This document shows positions 54,839-64,000 of a stretch of DNA of 64,000 bases, in pieces. This stretch comes from Sphingobacterium daejeonense (lineage in GTDB: Bacteria > Bacteroidota > Bacteroidia > Sphingobacteriales > Sphingobacteriaceae). Numbering within the stretch: the stretch's first letter is position 1; each line of letters begins with the position of its first letter. Both the position numbers and the translations under genes were made by a program. A model generated the notes under the pieces. The model searched no databases. It had not been told where the DNA came from and worked only from the letters and a program-made list of their open reading frames with translations. The stretch is from the NCBI RefSeq assembly GCF_901472535.1, contig NZ_LR590470.1, forward strand, positions 4,216,001-4,280,000. Direction: 5' to 3'.

Positions 54839-56251
54839 ATGATGAAAAAGATTATTTCCCTTATTTTATTAGTAATTTCCAGTCAATATCTATTTGCTCA
54901 AGAAGAGGTCTATAAAATTGATTATACTCTTTTTGTTGATGATTCCTTTAAATCTAATTTACAAGATATAGATTCTACTAATGAAAATACAGATCTGTTG
55001 ATTTCTATGTTGGAAGGATTTAAAAACGAATCACTTTTATCTGCATGGGTGGGAAAAGAAAAAAATAAAATTCAATCCAATTACCTTGATGTATGGATTC
55101 AACTAAGAGATACTAAAGCGAAAACTTTGGTTCGTCTTGACACCAGCAATTCAACTTATTCGACTATTGCATACAATGGCGAACCAAATTTACTGTTAAA
55201 ACCGGTCCAACTATCAACTGAAACAAAAACTATTGCTGGCCAAGAATGTAAATTGGCAATTTTTGAATTTGATTTTGACGATATGGAGATTGAAGAAACA
55301 CCAAAAATTGAAGTTTGGTATTCAGAAAAAATCCCACAAATCGTTTGGGGTGAATATCAATACTTAATTGATGTTCCAGGTGCTGCTCTGGAAATCTCAA
55401 CATCTGGCGTTTCTTTTATTGCTAAAAATGTTTCAAAATTAACTGTTCCCAACTCATTTTTTGACATTCCTGATGGTTATACGGAGGTTGATAGCTTAGA
55501 CCCAGATTATTCTGAAATGTTTGAAAACATAGAGATGGGCGAGGGTATTTTAGCCTATTTTGACCAAGATCTCAATAAATATGGGATGAAAAAAGAGAAT
55601 GGGGAAATAATTACAGAGCCCATTTTTGGTTCCATTACTCCTTTTAACAACAAAATTGCAATAGCTTTTTATGATTTAGATGGGTTTGCTTTGATCGACG
55701 TAAATGGTAAAAATGTAAGCAAAACAAATTTCGAATATATAGGGTTTGATCCAGAATTAAATGCTTATCAATATATGCTTGATGGTAGAATGAGCATGAT
55801 GGATGACAAAGGGAATCCTATCTGGAAAAACTCATATGAATATTTCACTCCATTTACGGGGAATTATAGCATTATTTCAGAAAATGGCCAAAGTGGAGTA
55901 ATTGATAGAAAGGGAGATATTGTTGTTCCATTAACGGAACACATTATTGTTTCCAATGATATCTTCCACTATATTACAGAGGAGAAGAATGAATTCAAGG
56001 CTTATGAAATCAAGAGCAATAAATTTGTGATTTCAGGCTATGCGTATCTAAGTACTACCAACTCAGAGAATTTATTTAAAGCATCGGAGGACGGAGAGAA
56101 TTTCGGGCTGATTAATAAGAATGGAGAAGTGATTCTACCCTTTGAGTATGGGTATATTTCTGATTTCACCAATGGTCTTGCTACGGCCATGAAGAATGGA
56201 GAAAATGAGGAAGTAACTATCAATACACAAGGTGAAATAATAAACGATTGA
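54839..56251 (+). CDS. GLPGLI-type exported protein with C-terminal WG-like repeats
   Basis: 470 aa. A signal peptide (1-20) is followed by an N-terminal GLPGLI/DUF4412-like half (TKTIAGQECKLAIFEFDF; IEVWYSEKIPQIVWGEY; NVSKLTVPNSFFDIPDGYTEV). The C-terminal half (about 240-470) has repeats of the G-x-I-D/N-x-x-G-x-x-V/I type (SGVIDRKGDIVVPL; FGLINKNGEVILPFEYGYI; GLATAMKNG), as in WG-repeat (KWG) proteins. Function unknown. It is followed 4 bases later by a small membrane-protein gene, so the two form a unit. Confidence 0.8.
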   Translation: MMKKIISLILLVISSQYLFAQEEVYKIDYTLFVDDSFKSNLQDIDSTNENTDLLISMLEGFKNESLLSAWVGKEKNKIQSNYLDVWIQLRDTKAKTLVRLDTSNSTYSTIAYNGEPNLLLKPVQLSTETKTIAGQECKLAIFEFDFDDMEIEETPKIEVWYSEKIPQIVWGEYQYLIDVPGAALEISTSGVSFIAKNVSKLTVPNSFFDIPDGYTEVDSLDPDYSEMFENIEMGEGILAYFDQDLNKYGMKKENGEIITEPIFGSITPFNNKIAIAFYDLDGFALIDVNGKNVSKTNFEYIGFDPELNAYQYMLDGRMSMMDDKGNPIWKNSYEYFTPFTGNYSIISENGQSGVIDRKGDIVVPLTEHIIVSNDIFHYITEEKNEFKAYEIKSNKFVISGYAYLSTTNSENLFKASEDGENFGLINKNGEVILPFEYGYISDFTNGLATAMKNGENEEVTINTQGEIIND

Positions 56252-56255
56252 TAAG

Positions 56256-56684
56256 ATGAGATACCAAATCAACACCTTACATCGTGGACGATTTATCTGG
56301 ATCCTTTTAGGGTCCTTGTTTTTTGTTGGGTATCTATTGTCACTGACCACATTACAGGAAATCTATAAAATTCTTATTCTTTTGTTTTGTATTCCAGTGA
56401 TTATGTGGTCGGCTGTTAGGTTCAGCAAAGATACTTCTACATGGGAAATCATAGACAACAAAATTGTTATAAACATCTTTGGAAAAGAAATTCTGTTACC
56501 TATAGACAGTATCGCTTATATCAAGAACCACATTCGTTCGGGCGGAAATCTAGTTGTATTCCATAAAAAAGGCAAATCTGGCGCTACCCGAATTTGGAGG
56601 AACAAGATATTTGCCAATAATGACCAATTCGATCCGCTGATTTCCCATCTTAAAGAACTCGGAATCGAGATTATGATCGGTTAG
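56256..56684 (+). CDS. small membrane protein with PH-like domain (STM3941-like)
   Basis: 142 aa. Two membrane helices (about 12-31 and 35-55) and a soluble beta-rich C-terminus (IDNKIVINIFGKEILLPIDSIAYI; LVVFHKKGKSGATRI; LISHLKELGIEIMIG). The pattern recalls the STM3941/bacterial PH families. Function unknown. It is 4 bases after the GLPGLI gene. Confidence 0.65.
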   Translation: MRYQINTLHRGRFIWILLGSLFFVGYLLSLTTLQEIYKILILLFCIPVIMWSAVRFSKDTSTWEIIDNKIVINIFGKEILLPIDSIAYIKNHIRSGGNLVVFHKKGKSGATRIWRNKIFANNDQFDPLISHLKELGIEIMIG

Positions 56685-56712
56685 ACTTCTTATTTTCAAA
56701 TGTTAAATTTTA

Positions 56713-56720
56713 TATATTTG
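56713..56720 (+). promoter_or_regulatory. minus-7 box TATATTTG of the M1 peptidase gene
   Basis: Perfect TAnnTTTG five bases before the ATG at 56726. With normal spacing the transcript would start at or next to the ATG, so the mRNA would be nearly leaderless. The minus-33 element is weak. Confidence 0.35.
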
Positions 56721-56725
56721 ACATT

Positions 56726-58595
56726 ATGAATCTAAAACAATCTTTTTGGCCTATTATTATTGGTCCTTAGCACCCTTACCAGTTTTGCTCAGCGCAAAGG
56801 TTATTGGGATCAGAAAGTGGATTATACCATGGAAATTGATGTCAATGAAAAGACTTTCCAGTATGATGGTAAAATGAAGCTTAAATACAGCAACAATTCG
56901 GGGCAACAACTTCACAAAGTTTATTTCCATTTATATTTCAATGCTTTCCAACCTGGGAGCTTTATGGATGAGCGTTTAAAGAACATTGCAGACCCTGATG
57001 CTAGGATGGTGACCAATATTGGGACTAAAGAAAAGCCTGTTCGCCAGAGTCGTATTTCCGTATTGACCCCCGATCAAATAGGATATCAAAAAATTGAATC
57101 TGTAAAATACAGAGGTTCAGAAGTTGCATTCAAAGAGGATGGTACTATTTTGGAAGTTACCCTTCCCAGTGCGATCAATGATGGTGAGACTGTAGAATTT
57201 GATTTAACATGGAAGGCTCAGGTTCCAGAGCAAATTCGTCGCAGTGGGCGTAATTCTAGGGAAGGTGTTGCTTTTTCAATGACTCAATGGTATCCAAAAA
57301 TGGCTCAATTTGATGAATTCGGTTGGCATTTAGATGAATATGTGGGTCGTGAGTTTATTGCACCATTTGGGAATTTTGATGTTACTATCCATATCAATAA
57401 AGATTATGTTATTGGATCATCGGGAAAATTACAGAATCCTTCAGAAGTAAAAGGATATGTTAAGAATGCTAAGATCAAAACAAAAAACAATAAGGCTACC
57501 TGGCACTACAAGGCTGAAAACATTCATGATTTTGCTTGGGCAGCAGATCCTAAATTTGTAGTTGATTCAGCGAAATCTAAAGGAGGAGTAACGGTTTACA
57601 CTGTTTTTTTACCTACAGACAAAGAGGTTACGGATAATTGGAAAACAGCATTAGGATTAGCAACGGAATTTTTCGATTTCGTTGGGGAGCGATTTGGAGC
57701 TTATCCATGGAATACGTATACCGTTGTTCAAGGTGGTGATGGTGGCATGGAATATGGTACAGCTACCTTAATCACAGGCGGAAGAAACCTTAAAGGTTTG
57801 GTAGGGGTTATTTTCCATGAGGCTGCGCACTCGTGGTATCAACAACTTTTTGGTATCAATGAGACTGTTGATGAATGGATGGACGAAGGATTCACCAGTT
57901 ATATCGAAGAGGTTGCTAATACTGAGCTTTTCGAAAAACCAACAGCTCGTGCATTAAACCCAATCGGTTCTGCATATACTTCCTATTTTAGGCTTGCAAA
58001 ATCGGGACTTGAAGAGCCTATGAGTCTTTTGGCAGATTATTATAACACCAATTTTGCATATAGCATTCAAGCTTATAGCAAGGGTGGCGTTTTAGCTGAA
58101 CAAATGGGTTATGTCATTGGTAAGCAGAATTTGAATAAGACTTTTCTTAATTTTTATGATATCTGGAAGCTGAAACATCCAACTCCTAATGATTTCAAAA
58201 GAGTAGCTGAAGAAACATCAGGAATAAACTTGAAATGGTATTTCAATCTATTCATCAATACGACAAGAACTATCGATTATGCAATTTCCAAAGTGTCTGA
58301 AGATAGCATAGAGCTTGTTAACAAATCCAATTTTGCAATGCCGATTGATCTTTTGGTAGAATATGAAGATGGCACAAAAGAATTGTTCTATATTCCATTG
58401 CGTGAAATGAGAGGTGAAAAGCCTGCAGAAGATTATGCAATATATCAGGGTGTGACAAGAACAGTTTTAACCGATTGGTTTTGGACGAAACCGAAGTATT
58501 CAGTTCCTGTTAAAAAGAGAGTGAAACAAGCTTGGATTGATCCTACACAAAGATTGGCAGATATAAACCAGGAGGATAATTCTTATAGTAAATAA
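56726..58595 (+). CDS. M1 family metallopeptidase, signal peptide frameshifted
   Basis: About 622 aa aminopeptidase of the gluzincin family. The zinc motif HEAAHSW with downstream WMDEGFTSYIEE gives HExxH-x18-E; GGMEYGT is the exopeptidase-type substrate motif region. A beta-sheet N-terminal domain (VDYTMEIDVNEKTFQYDGKM) precedes it. The main frame lacks a normal start. An ATG at 56726 gives MNLKQSF, which joins GLLLLVLSTLTSFAQR, a complete signal peptide, if the run of five T at 56743-56747 is reduced to four. It is thus a secreted or periplasmic peptidase. It ends at a strong terminator. Confidence 0.9.
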
Positions 58596-58636
58596 GATAT
58601 GGGAAATGGGATGTGAGATATGAGATGTGAGATTTG
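58595..58636. repeat. heptanucleotide tandem repeat array
   Basis: Six units of about AGATNTG (AGATATG, GGAAATG, GGATGTG, AGATATG, AGATGTG, AGATTTG) directly after the M1 peptidase stop. Same unit as at 16631-16661 and 31155-31195. Confidence 0.85.
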
Positions 58637-58681
58637 CGAAAAGCACCGTTAAATGACAATTTAGAAATAATAATATAATTT

Positions 58682-58717
58682 AAGAAAAGCCTTGAGATGA
58701 TCCTCAAGGCTTTTCTT
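58682..58717 (+). terminator. rho-independent terminator after the M1 peptidase
   Basis: A 15-bp perfect stem AAGAAAAGCCTTGAG (58682-58696), loop ATGATC, CTCAAGGCTTTTCTT (58703-58717). It lies between the convergent M1 peptidase and arylsulfatase genes and probably serves both. Confidence 0.88.
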
Positions 58718-58764
58718 ATGAATATTGTTTTGGACAAATAAATGCCTGTAAAGGGACACAGTTT

Positions 58765-60276
58765 TTACTTTAATCCTCTGATTTTGATTAGCTGTTCTTT
58801 CAATTCTTTAACGATTTTAGGGTTTTGTTTGGCGATATTGTTCTTTTCGCCCGGATCTTTTTCTAAATCGTATAATTGATCTTCTGGATTGTTTCCTAAT
58901 TCTATATTGGTAAGTTTTGCGACGGCTTGTCCTTTGCTTGGCAGGATATATTTCATGTGACCTTCGGTGATTGAATTAGTTCCAGCTGACCTTACAAGGA
59001 ATTCACGTCCTGTTTTGTCTTTACCTATAAATGATTCCCATATATTTTCACTGTCCAATTCATCAATTTGTGGAATACGAGATCCAAAATAGTTAGCAAA
59101 ACTAGACAGGAAATCAATTTGGCAGACTAATGCGTCTGATGTTTGTCCTTTTTGAATTTCTTTTGGCCAGCTTATAATAAATGGCACCCGGGTTCCAGCT
59201 TCGAAAGCAGAATATTTTCCTCCTCTGAAAGGTCCAAAAGGGTTGTGCCCATTTAGTTGAGTCACTGCCCCATCCTCATAACCGTCATCCAAAACTGGTC
59301 CATTATCACTTGTGAATATTACGATCGTATTTTCATATAGCCCATTATCTTTCAATGTTCTTACGATTTCCCCTACAGTATGATCCAATTGTAGAATTGC
59401 ATCTCCCCTATATCCCAAACCACTTTTCCCCTTAAACATTGTTGCAGGCATTCTCGGCACATGGGGTTCTGTAGCATGGTAACTCAAGAAAAAAGGTTTG
59501 TTTTTATGCTCGCGGATATATTGGATTGCTTTATCTGCAAAAGTCAGTGTTACTTCTTCATCTACCCATCTTGCTTGATTTCCTCCGGTCATCCATCCTA
59601 TCCTACCTATTCCATTTATGATGGTATTATTATGGCCATGGTTAGGACTGGCTATCATTTTTAACAGTTCTGGATTTTCGAGCCCAGTTGGTTCATTTCC
59701 GATTTTTTCTTTATAGGACACTTGAATTGGGTCATTTGGATCAATACCCATTACGTTATGTCCTTCTAAAAATACGGTAGGTACCCTGTCCGCAGTTGCA
59801 GGGAAAATATAAGAATAATTATAACCTACTTCCAAAGGTCCAGGCTTAACAGATCCATTCCAATCTTTTTCTATTTGTTCTCCTAATCCCAGATGCCACT
59901 TTCCAACAATGGCTGTTTCATAACCCTGTTGTTTAAATAGTGTAGGCAATGTTAGATCTTCTTGGTCTATAATGAGTGCGGCATCTCCTGGAAGTACTCC
60001 GGTTCCAGATTTCCGGAACGGATATTTACCCGTCATCAATGAATACCGAGATGGAGTGCATGTAGCAGCTGAGGAGTGACCATTCCTAAATCGGATTCCA
60101 TCCTGAGCAAGCGAATCAATATTTGGCGTTTTTATCTTTGTTGCTCCATAAGAACTTAGATCGCCATAACCAAGATCATCCACGTAGATTATTACGACAT
60201 TAGGTTTATCTTGAGCATTAGTGATTAATGGAAAGAATAAGAGAAATATTTTGAAATAATTGATAATAGATTGCAT
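58765..60276 (-). CDS. S1 family arylsulfatase
   Basis: 503 aa. Signal peptide (1-22), metal-binding DD in YVDDLGYGDL, formylglycine cysteine C73 in CTPSRYSLMTGK, AIVGKWHLGLGE, and the central SDNGPVLDDGYEDG. This is a full-length arylsulfatase A-like enzyme. It is only distantly related to the two tandem sulfatases at 51647-54713, so it probably acts on a different sulfate ester. A repeat-rich gap separates it from the GH92 gene. No sulfatase-maturing enzyme gene is visible in the window. Confidence 0.92.
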   Translation of the reverse strand: MQSIINYFKIFLLFFPLITNAQDKPNVVIIYVDDLGYGDLSSYGATKIKTPNIDSLAQDGIRFRNGHSSAATCTPSRYSLMTGKYPFRKSGTGVLPGDAALIIDQEDLTLPTLFKQQGYETAIVGKWHLGLGEQIEKDWNGSVKPGPLEVGYNYSYIFPATADRVPTVFLEGHNVMGIDPNDPIQVSYKEKIGNEPTGLENPELLKMIASPNHGHNNTIINGIGRIGWMTGGNQARWVDEEVTLTFADKAIQYIREHKNKPFFLSYHATEPHVPRMPATMFKGKSGLGYRGDAILQLDHTVGEIVRTLKDNGLYENTIVIFTSDNGPVLDDGYEDGAVTQLNGHNPFGPFRGGKYSAFEAGTRVPFIISWPKEIQKGQTSDALVCQIDFLSSFANYFGSRIPQIDELDSENIWESFIGKDKTGREFLVRSAGTNSITEGHMKYILPSKGQAVAKLTNIELGNNPEDQLYDLEKDPGEKNNIAKQNPKIVKELKEQLIKIRGLK

Positions 60277-60353
60277 AATATTCGATTGGGTTTAGAGTTC
60301 ATTCGAATATAGGGCTTTTGATTCGTGATAATAAGAAATAGTTTGGATTTCTG

Positions 60354-60508
60354 CTGGTTGGTGGGGACACTAACCAGGGCGATAAACTGAGTCGTTGGAC
60401 ACCAACCAGGGCAATCAACGGAGTCGTGGGGGCAACAATCAGGGCGGCAAACCGGGTTTTTGGGACACCAAGCAGGGCAATGCCGTGGTCGGTGTCCTCA
60501 CCGACCAC
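60354..60508. repeat. REP-like palindrome pair enclosing 33-bp degenerate tandem repeats
   Basis: Hairpin 1: CTGGTTGGTG (60354-60363), GGGA loop, CACTAACCAG (60368-60377), then GGCGA. Hairpin 2: GTGGTCGGTG (60485-60494), loop TCCT (AGGA on the other strand), CACCGACCAC (60499-60508), in opposite orientation. Between them, units of about 33 bp repeat CCAGGGC-A/G at about 60374, 60406, 60439 and 60472. Same hairpin plan as 18625-18648. Confidence 0.75.
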
Positions 60509-60543
60509 TATTTGGACCGACAAGTAACCAGGGCGATTTTAAT

Positions 60544-62799
60544 CTATTTAATCACTCCCCAATTCTTGTTTGCTTTATCTCCCAATTCTAATTCTAAGGT
60601 TCCCCCTTGGAGGATATCTTTGTGTGTTATTTCGGGTTTGTTGATAAGCTTGCCATTTAGTTTTGCTGATTGGATATATTTAAATTTATCGGATGCGTTT
60701 TTGGCTAGAACAGTGAATGTTTTGCCATTTTCCAATTTGATTGTTGATTTTTCGAAAAATGGTGAGCCAATACTATATACTCCTGATCCGGGAGTTACTG
60801 GATAGAAGCCCAGTTGTGAGAACACTACAAATGAGGATAATCCACCTCCATCTTCATCCCCTGGCACCCCCATTAGATCATCCTGAACCATTGTTTTATT
60901 AATGTTTTGATTCTTTTCTGAGTCATCCATGGCTGACCTGCATAATTATAGAGATAAGGGATATGCAAAGAAGGTTCATTAGCCATTGAGAATTGTCCGA
61001 CATTACCTGTGTGATCTGGCAATTGCTGATAGAAATCAAATTTTGATTTGCCTAAAGGTTGAACAAAACATTTCATCTAGATACTGTACAAATTTTTGGT
61101 TTCCACCCATCAAATTGATTAAGTCAGGGATATTATGTTGAACATCCCAACGATAGATCCATGCGTTGTTTTCGCCATAGTATTCTCTAGCACCCTGTCC
61201 CCCCGAGAAAACATAATCGAAAGGTTGAATGAATTGGCCTTTTTCATCTTTGGGGTGGAAGAATTTTGTTTCTTGGTTGAAAAGATTCCTATAGTTGAAT
61301 GACATTTTCATAAAACGGTCGTATTCATCTGTTTTGCCCAAATGCTTAGCTAATTGAGCTAGGCACCAAAGATCATAGGATGTTCCAAGAGTTACCGCAA
61401 CGGGTTGTCTACGTTCGAAATCATGTACTTCGGTATAGATTTCCTTTTCTCCCGGATTTAATGCAGGGATATATCCTTTGTCCACAAAGAATTGGTCCAT
61501 TTTTCCTGCTGGTTTTCCTGACCATGGTGCTAATGTTTTTTCTGTAATTGCACCTTTGGCGGCACGATATGCTTCCTCGACATTAAAAGAACGGATTCCT
61601 TTTTCGTATGCATCCAATATGGCAGCTACGCCATGATTGGAGTTCATCCTACGACTATCCCCATTGATTTCTGGGAATGTTGGCAACCAAAAGTTATCCA
61701 TCTGTTCAGACATCCTAACAAAAGATTGTAAGATATTACCTTCTTTTTTGGTATCGATCAAAACATTGAGTGGATGATGAGCACGATAAGAGTCCCAGAT
61801 CCAATCATCTGTAAAGAAAGGTGTTCCTTCATCATTATGTACTTTGCCATCGAAAGCACTAAAATAGCGACCATCTTCAGAAATATTTACCGGCCGTTCG
61901 AATGTCCTATATAAGGATGTATAGAAAATATTTTTATCATTTTCATTATTTCCTTCAACCTTCAATTTGCCTAGTGCCTTATTCCATGTTTGCTTACCAA
62001 TTTCTTCAATTTTAGCTAAGTCAAAATCTTTAATTTCTCTATTTACATTTGCTTTTGCTTGAGCTGCATCAATAAATGAAATTCCATAACGTACCGAAAC
62101 AGACTTTGTACCATTAGGAAATGTCAAAATCAGGTTAGCATTTTCTCCAGAAGATTCAGAATTATTACTGATTTTTCCGTTTTTGATTGAACCGATCTGA
62201 GCGGGATGTTTTTGAAACTCGGCGTAGAGATACACTTTTGTGTTATTTCCGATATCTTGACTTCCTGACAATCCTTTTCCATCCCATTTTATATCTCCTT
62301 TTCTTGTATTGAAAATTAATTGGGGCGTTCCTTCTTTTTCAAAGTTCAATTCATAGATTGCAGATTGGTGAGATACTGCGAAATCTACTTGAATATTATC
62401 CTGATCTAAATAAACTGAATAACTATACGGATTGATCGTTTCTTGATCATAGCTATAATTTATTACAGGTTCTAATTCTCGGGTTCCAGATGTCAGGGGG
62501 CTCAGATTGAATGCAGAACTTCCTCGGTGGCTAGTTACGATTAATGGCAATCCGTTAATTCTATCTGAGGTGTAATCTCCTCTTTCAGGATAGACCCGCA
62601 ACAAAGAATTAGGGAGGTGAACTGTTGGGAAGGTTGGAACCAAAAGATGTGAGATATTACCCATATAAGGGTTCACATAATCTACTTCGGTTTTTTGGGC
62701 AAAAGTTTGGAATGCAGATATGCACATCAATGCCAAAGGCATTATTGATTTGGTTTTGCTCCACACCTTTCCTAGTTGAGGAAGTCTGATACTAAACAT
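60544..62799 (-). pseudogene. GH92 alpha-mannosidase, broken by two frameshifts
   Basis: Glycoside hydrolase family 92 exo-alpha-mannosidase, calcium-dependent, probably exported (signal peptide about 19-35). The N-terminal beta-sandwich (VDYVNPYMGNIS; RGSSAFNLSPLTSGTRELEP) and catalytic barrel blocks (DDWIWDSYRAHHPL; GGQGAREYYGENNAWIY) lie in frame one (to 61036). NYAGQPWMTQ lies in a second frame. GVPGDEDGGGLSSFVVFSQLGFYPV, with the catalytic acidic residues, lies in a third (cited in part: GVPGDEDGGGLSSF). One extra base in the T4/A4 run at 61065-61068 and one missing base near 60880 account for all three. The span is an exact multiple of 3 (751 aa), consistent with one insertion plus one deletion. 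Confidence 0.9.
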
Positions 62800-62948
62800 A
62801 TGTTTGAGAAATTTTGGTCTATTCTCAAATTTAGCAAAAAAAACAGAATGAGCAAGTCGCTTAAAAGGTTTTAGCTAGTTGATATTGAATTCAGGTCATA
62901 TGAATAAACAAGCCTTTGACAGTCTTATAATTATTGTTTAAAAGACTA

Positions 62949-63503
62949 TTATTTTATCTGCATATGTTCCAAATGCTTTCCCATTAACCATTTTTCTCCA
63001 ACAACTTTAAAACCTAATCTTTCATAGAGTTTTTTGGCTTTAGGATTATCATCATCTACAAGTAATCCCAATACTTTTCCCTGTTTAGACACATACTCAT
63101 CAATTAGGTGCAAGATTATTTTAGACCCTAATCCTTTTCCTTGTTGTTCAGGATTTACACCAATACAATCAATATAATATTCTCCGTCTTGGGTTTCGTT
63201 CTCTGGATTGAATTCTATATTGAATTGTTCAGTCACAATTTTTGCCACAGGTTCTCTTAATTCTTCCAATCTACCACCATCATAAATCAATGCAGTTGCT
63301 AACACTTTTCCGTCATCTTCAATCACCCAGTTATTATCATAGGAATATTGATTTCCTTTTTGTTGCACTAGCTGTACTAAGAACCTCAAAGCTAATTCTC
63401 GATCTCTTTGTCCAATAAAGCGATAGGTAATTTCTTCCATTGCCAGTAATAAATATGCAGCAATTTGTTCAGAATCCTGAAAGGTTCCTTGTCTAATTAT
63501 CAT
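62949..63503 (-). CDS. GNAT family N-acetyltransferase
   Basis: 184 aa. Acetyl-CoA binding motif A is clear: DCIGVNPEQQGKGLGSKIILHL (about 112-132; cited in part: VNPEQQGKGLGSKI). The motif B region reads NPKAKKLYERLGFKVVGEK. The N-terminal half resembles GNATs with a start MIIRQGTFQDSEQIAAYLLLA. It has no partner gene here beyond the partial gene 34 bases upstream on the same strand. Substrate unknown. Confidence 0.88.
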   Translation of the reverse strand: MIIRQGTFQDSEQIAAYLLLAMEEITYRFIGQRDRELALRFLVQLVQQKGNQYSYDNNWVIEDDGKVLATALIYDGGRLEELREPVAKIVTEQFNIEFNPENETQDGEYYIDCIGVNPEQQGKGLGSKIILHLIDEYVSKQGKVLGLLVDDDNPKAKKLYERLGFKVVGEKWLMGKHLEHMQIK

Positions 63504-63537
63504 ATTATTTTATTGTTTTTTAATAATATAGTAAAAA

Positions 63538-64000
63538 TCAATCAAGTGATGCCATAATTAACCTAAATCCTTCGTCAGTCCAGAGAAAATCCAATGACTT
63601 TTGGCTATTTTTATTTCCATTGAAGTTATTTATGACGAGTTGATATACTGGATATTCCCAATCTTTGGCATCTCCACAATGATTTATATACTTATAAAAC
63701 GCGGGGCTATCAAAAATAAAGGTATTTAAATGGCTTTTTGATATAAAGTAATCAGCTGAACCATCCATGATACTCTGAAGAATAGGTTTGATTTTATCAA
63801 AATTTTCATCCAGGTATTCCATAGAATCTTTCTTTTGCAAAGATGTATTATTGGTCCAATAGGTAATAGTGTCAAAACACAATTCACTCAATAACTCTTC
63901 ACGAATATCCAATGCAAATTGTTGCTTGATTGTAGTTAGCAATGCTTTTTCAAAATTCAGGAAAGCGAACTTTTTACCATCAATGGTTGTAAATTTTTCC
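63538..64000 (-). CDS. hypothetical protein, N-terminus beyond the window
   Basis: The frame is open from 63538 to the window edge (EKFTTIDGKKFAFLNFEKA precedes the first listed residues), so at least 153 residues and incomplete. It is soluble, rich in F, D and N, with no recognised domain. It is 34 bases from the GNAT gene on the same strand. Family unknown. Confidence 0.6.
   Translation of the reverse strand, partial: EKFTTIDGKKFAFLNFEKALLTTIKQQFALDIREELLSELCFDTITYWTNNTSLQKKDSMEYLDENFDKIKPILQSIMDGSADYFISKSHLNTFIFDSPAFYKYINHCGDAKDWEYPVYQLVINNFNGNKNSQKSLDFLWTDEGFRLIMASLD

Noticed and set aside
60361..60491. CRISPR-like array
   Set aside because: Units of about 33 bp follow each other without unique spacers and are degenerate; no cas genes are nearby. 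They fit REP-type repeats better.
60395..60805. Plus-strand 136-codon protein over the repeat region
   Set aside because: It is translated repeat sequence and antisense to the GH92 C-terminus.

Overview
The window looks like chromosomal DNA of a Bacteroidota species in the family Sphingobacteriaceae, probably Sphingobacterium or a close relative. The evidence is the AT-rich base composition, the groL-groS-secG-TPR-lptE-sigma54 activator-miaB gene order, GLPGLI/WG-repeat and TonB/carboxypeptidase-D-type outer-membrane proteins, promoters of the TAnnTTTG type, and S1 sulfatase and GH92 glycosidase genes. No rRNA, tRNA or CRISPR array was recognised.

Layout. Bases 1-8511 (mostly minus strand) hold a broken LacI regulator and a four-gene cluster of Planctomycete-type cytochrome/DUF1553, DUF1501, DUF2231-cytochrome-LRR and NHL proteins. 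Bases 9040-18501 are mixed: a NUDIX-type regulator, a heme-oxidase-like membrane protein with two FNR-like sites, an acyltransferase, a TPR protein, an aldo/keto reductase and an MtfA-like peptidase. An IS1182-type element lies at about 18701-20512. Bases 20539-35506 are housekeeping: groEL/ES, secG, lptE, miaB, ompA-like, rlmD, pheS, ssb, mutY and an M23 peptidase. Bases 35571-51536 are the most striking part, a single-strand run of about 16 kb: response regulator, histidine kinase, porin, ureABC, ureEFGD, hypA-hypB, a second ureE, a FecBCD-type ABC importer, a GNAT enzyme and a TonB-dependent receptor. Bases 51647-62799 carry three sulfatases, an M1 peptidase and a GH92 mannosidase, suggesting use of sulfated glycans or glycoproteins. 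A GNAT gene and a partial gene close the window.

The urease run reads as one system: sensing (two-component pair), urea entry (porin), the enzyme, its maturation proteins, extra nickel chaperones, and a TonB/ABC route that probably supplies nickel. Two details stand out. UreC carries a 49-residue N-terminal extension that looks like a twin-arginine export signal, and three 11-bp-spaced direct repeats sit at the porin promoter, where the adjacent OmpR-type regulator could bind.

A quality warning applies throughout. At least eleven genes, including the essential pheS, are broken by single-base indels, nearly all one-base insertions in short homopolymers, and removing them restores full-length family members. 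I read these as probable sequencing errors. Genes split into comparable fragments are labelled pseudogene; genes with most of the protein in one frame are labelled CDS.
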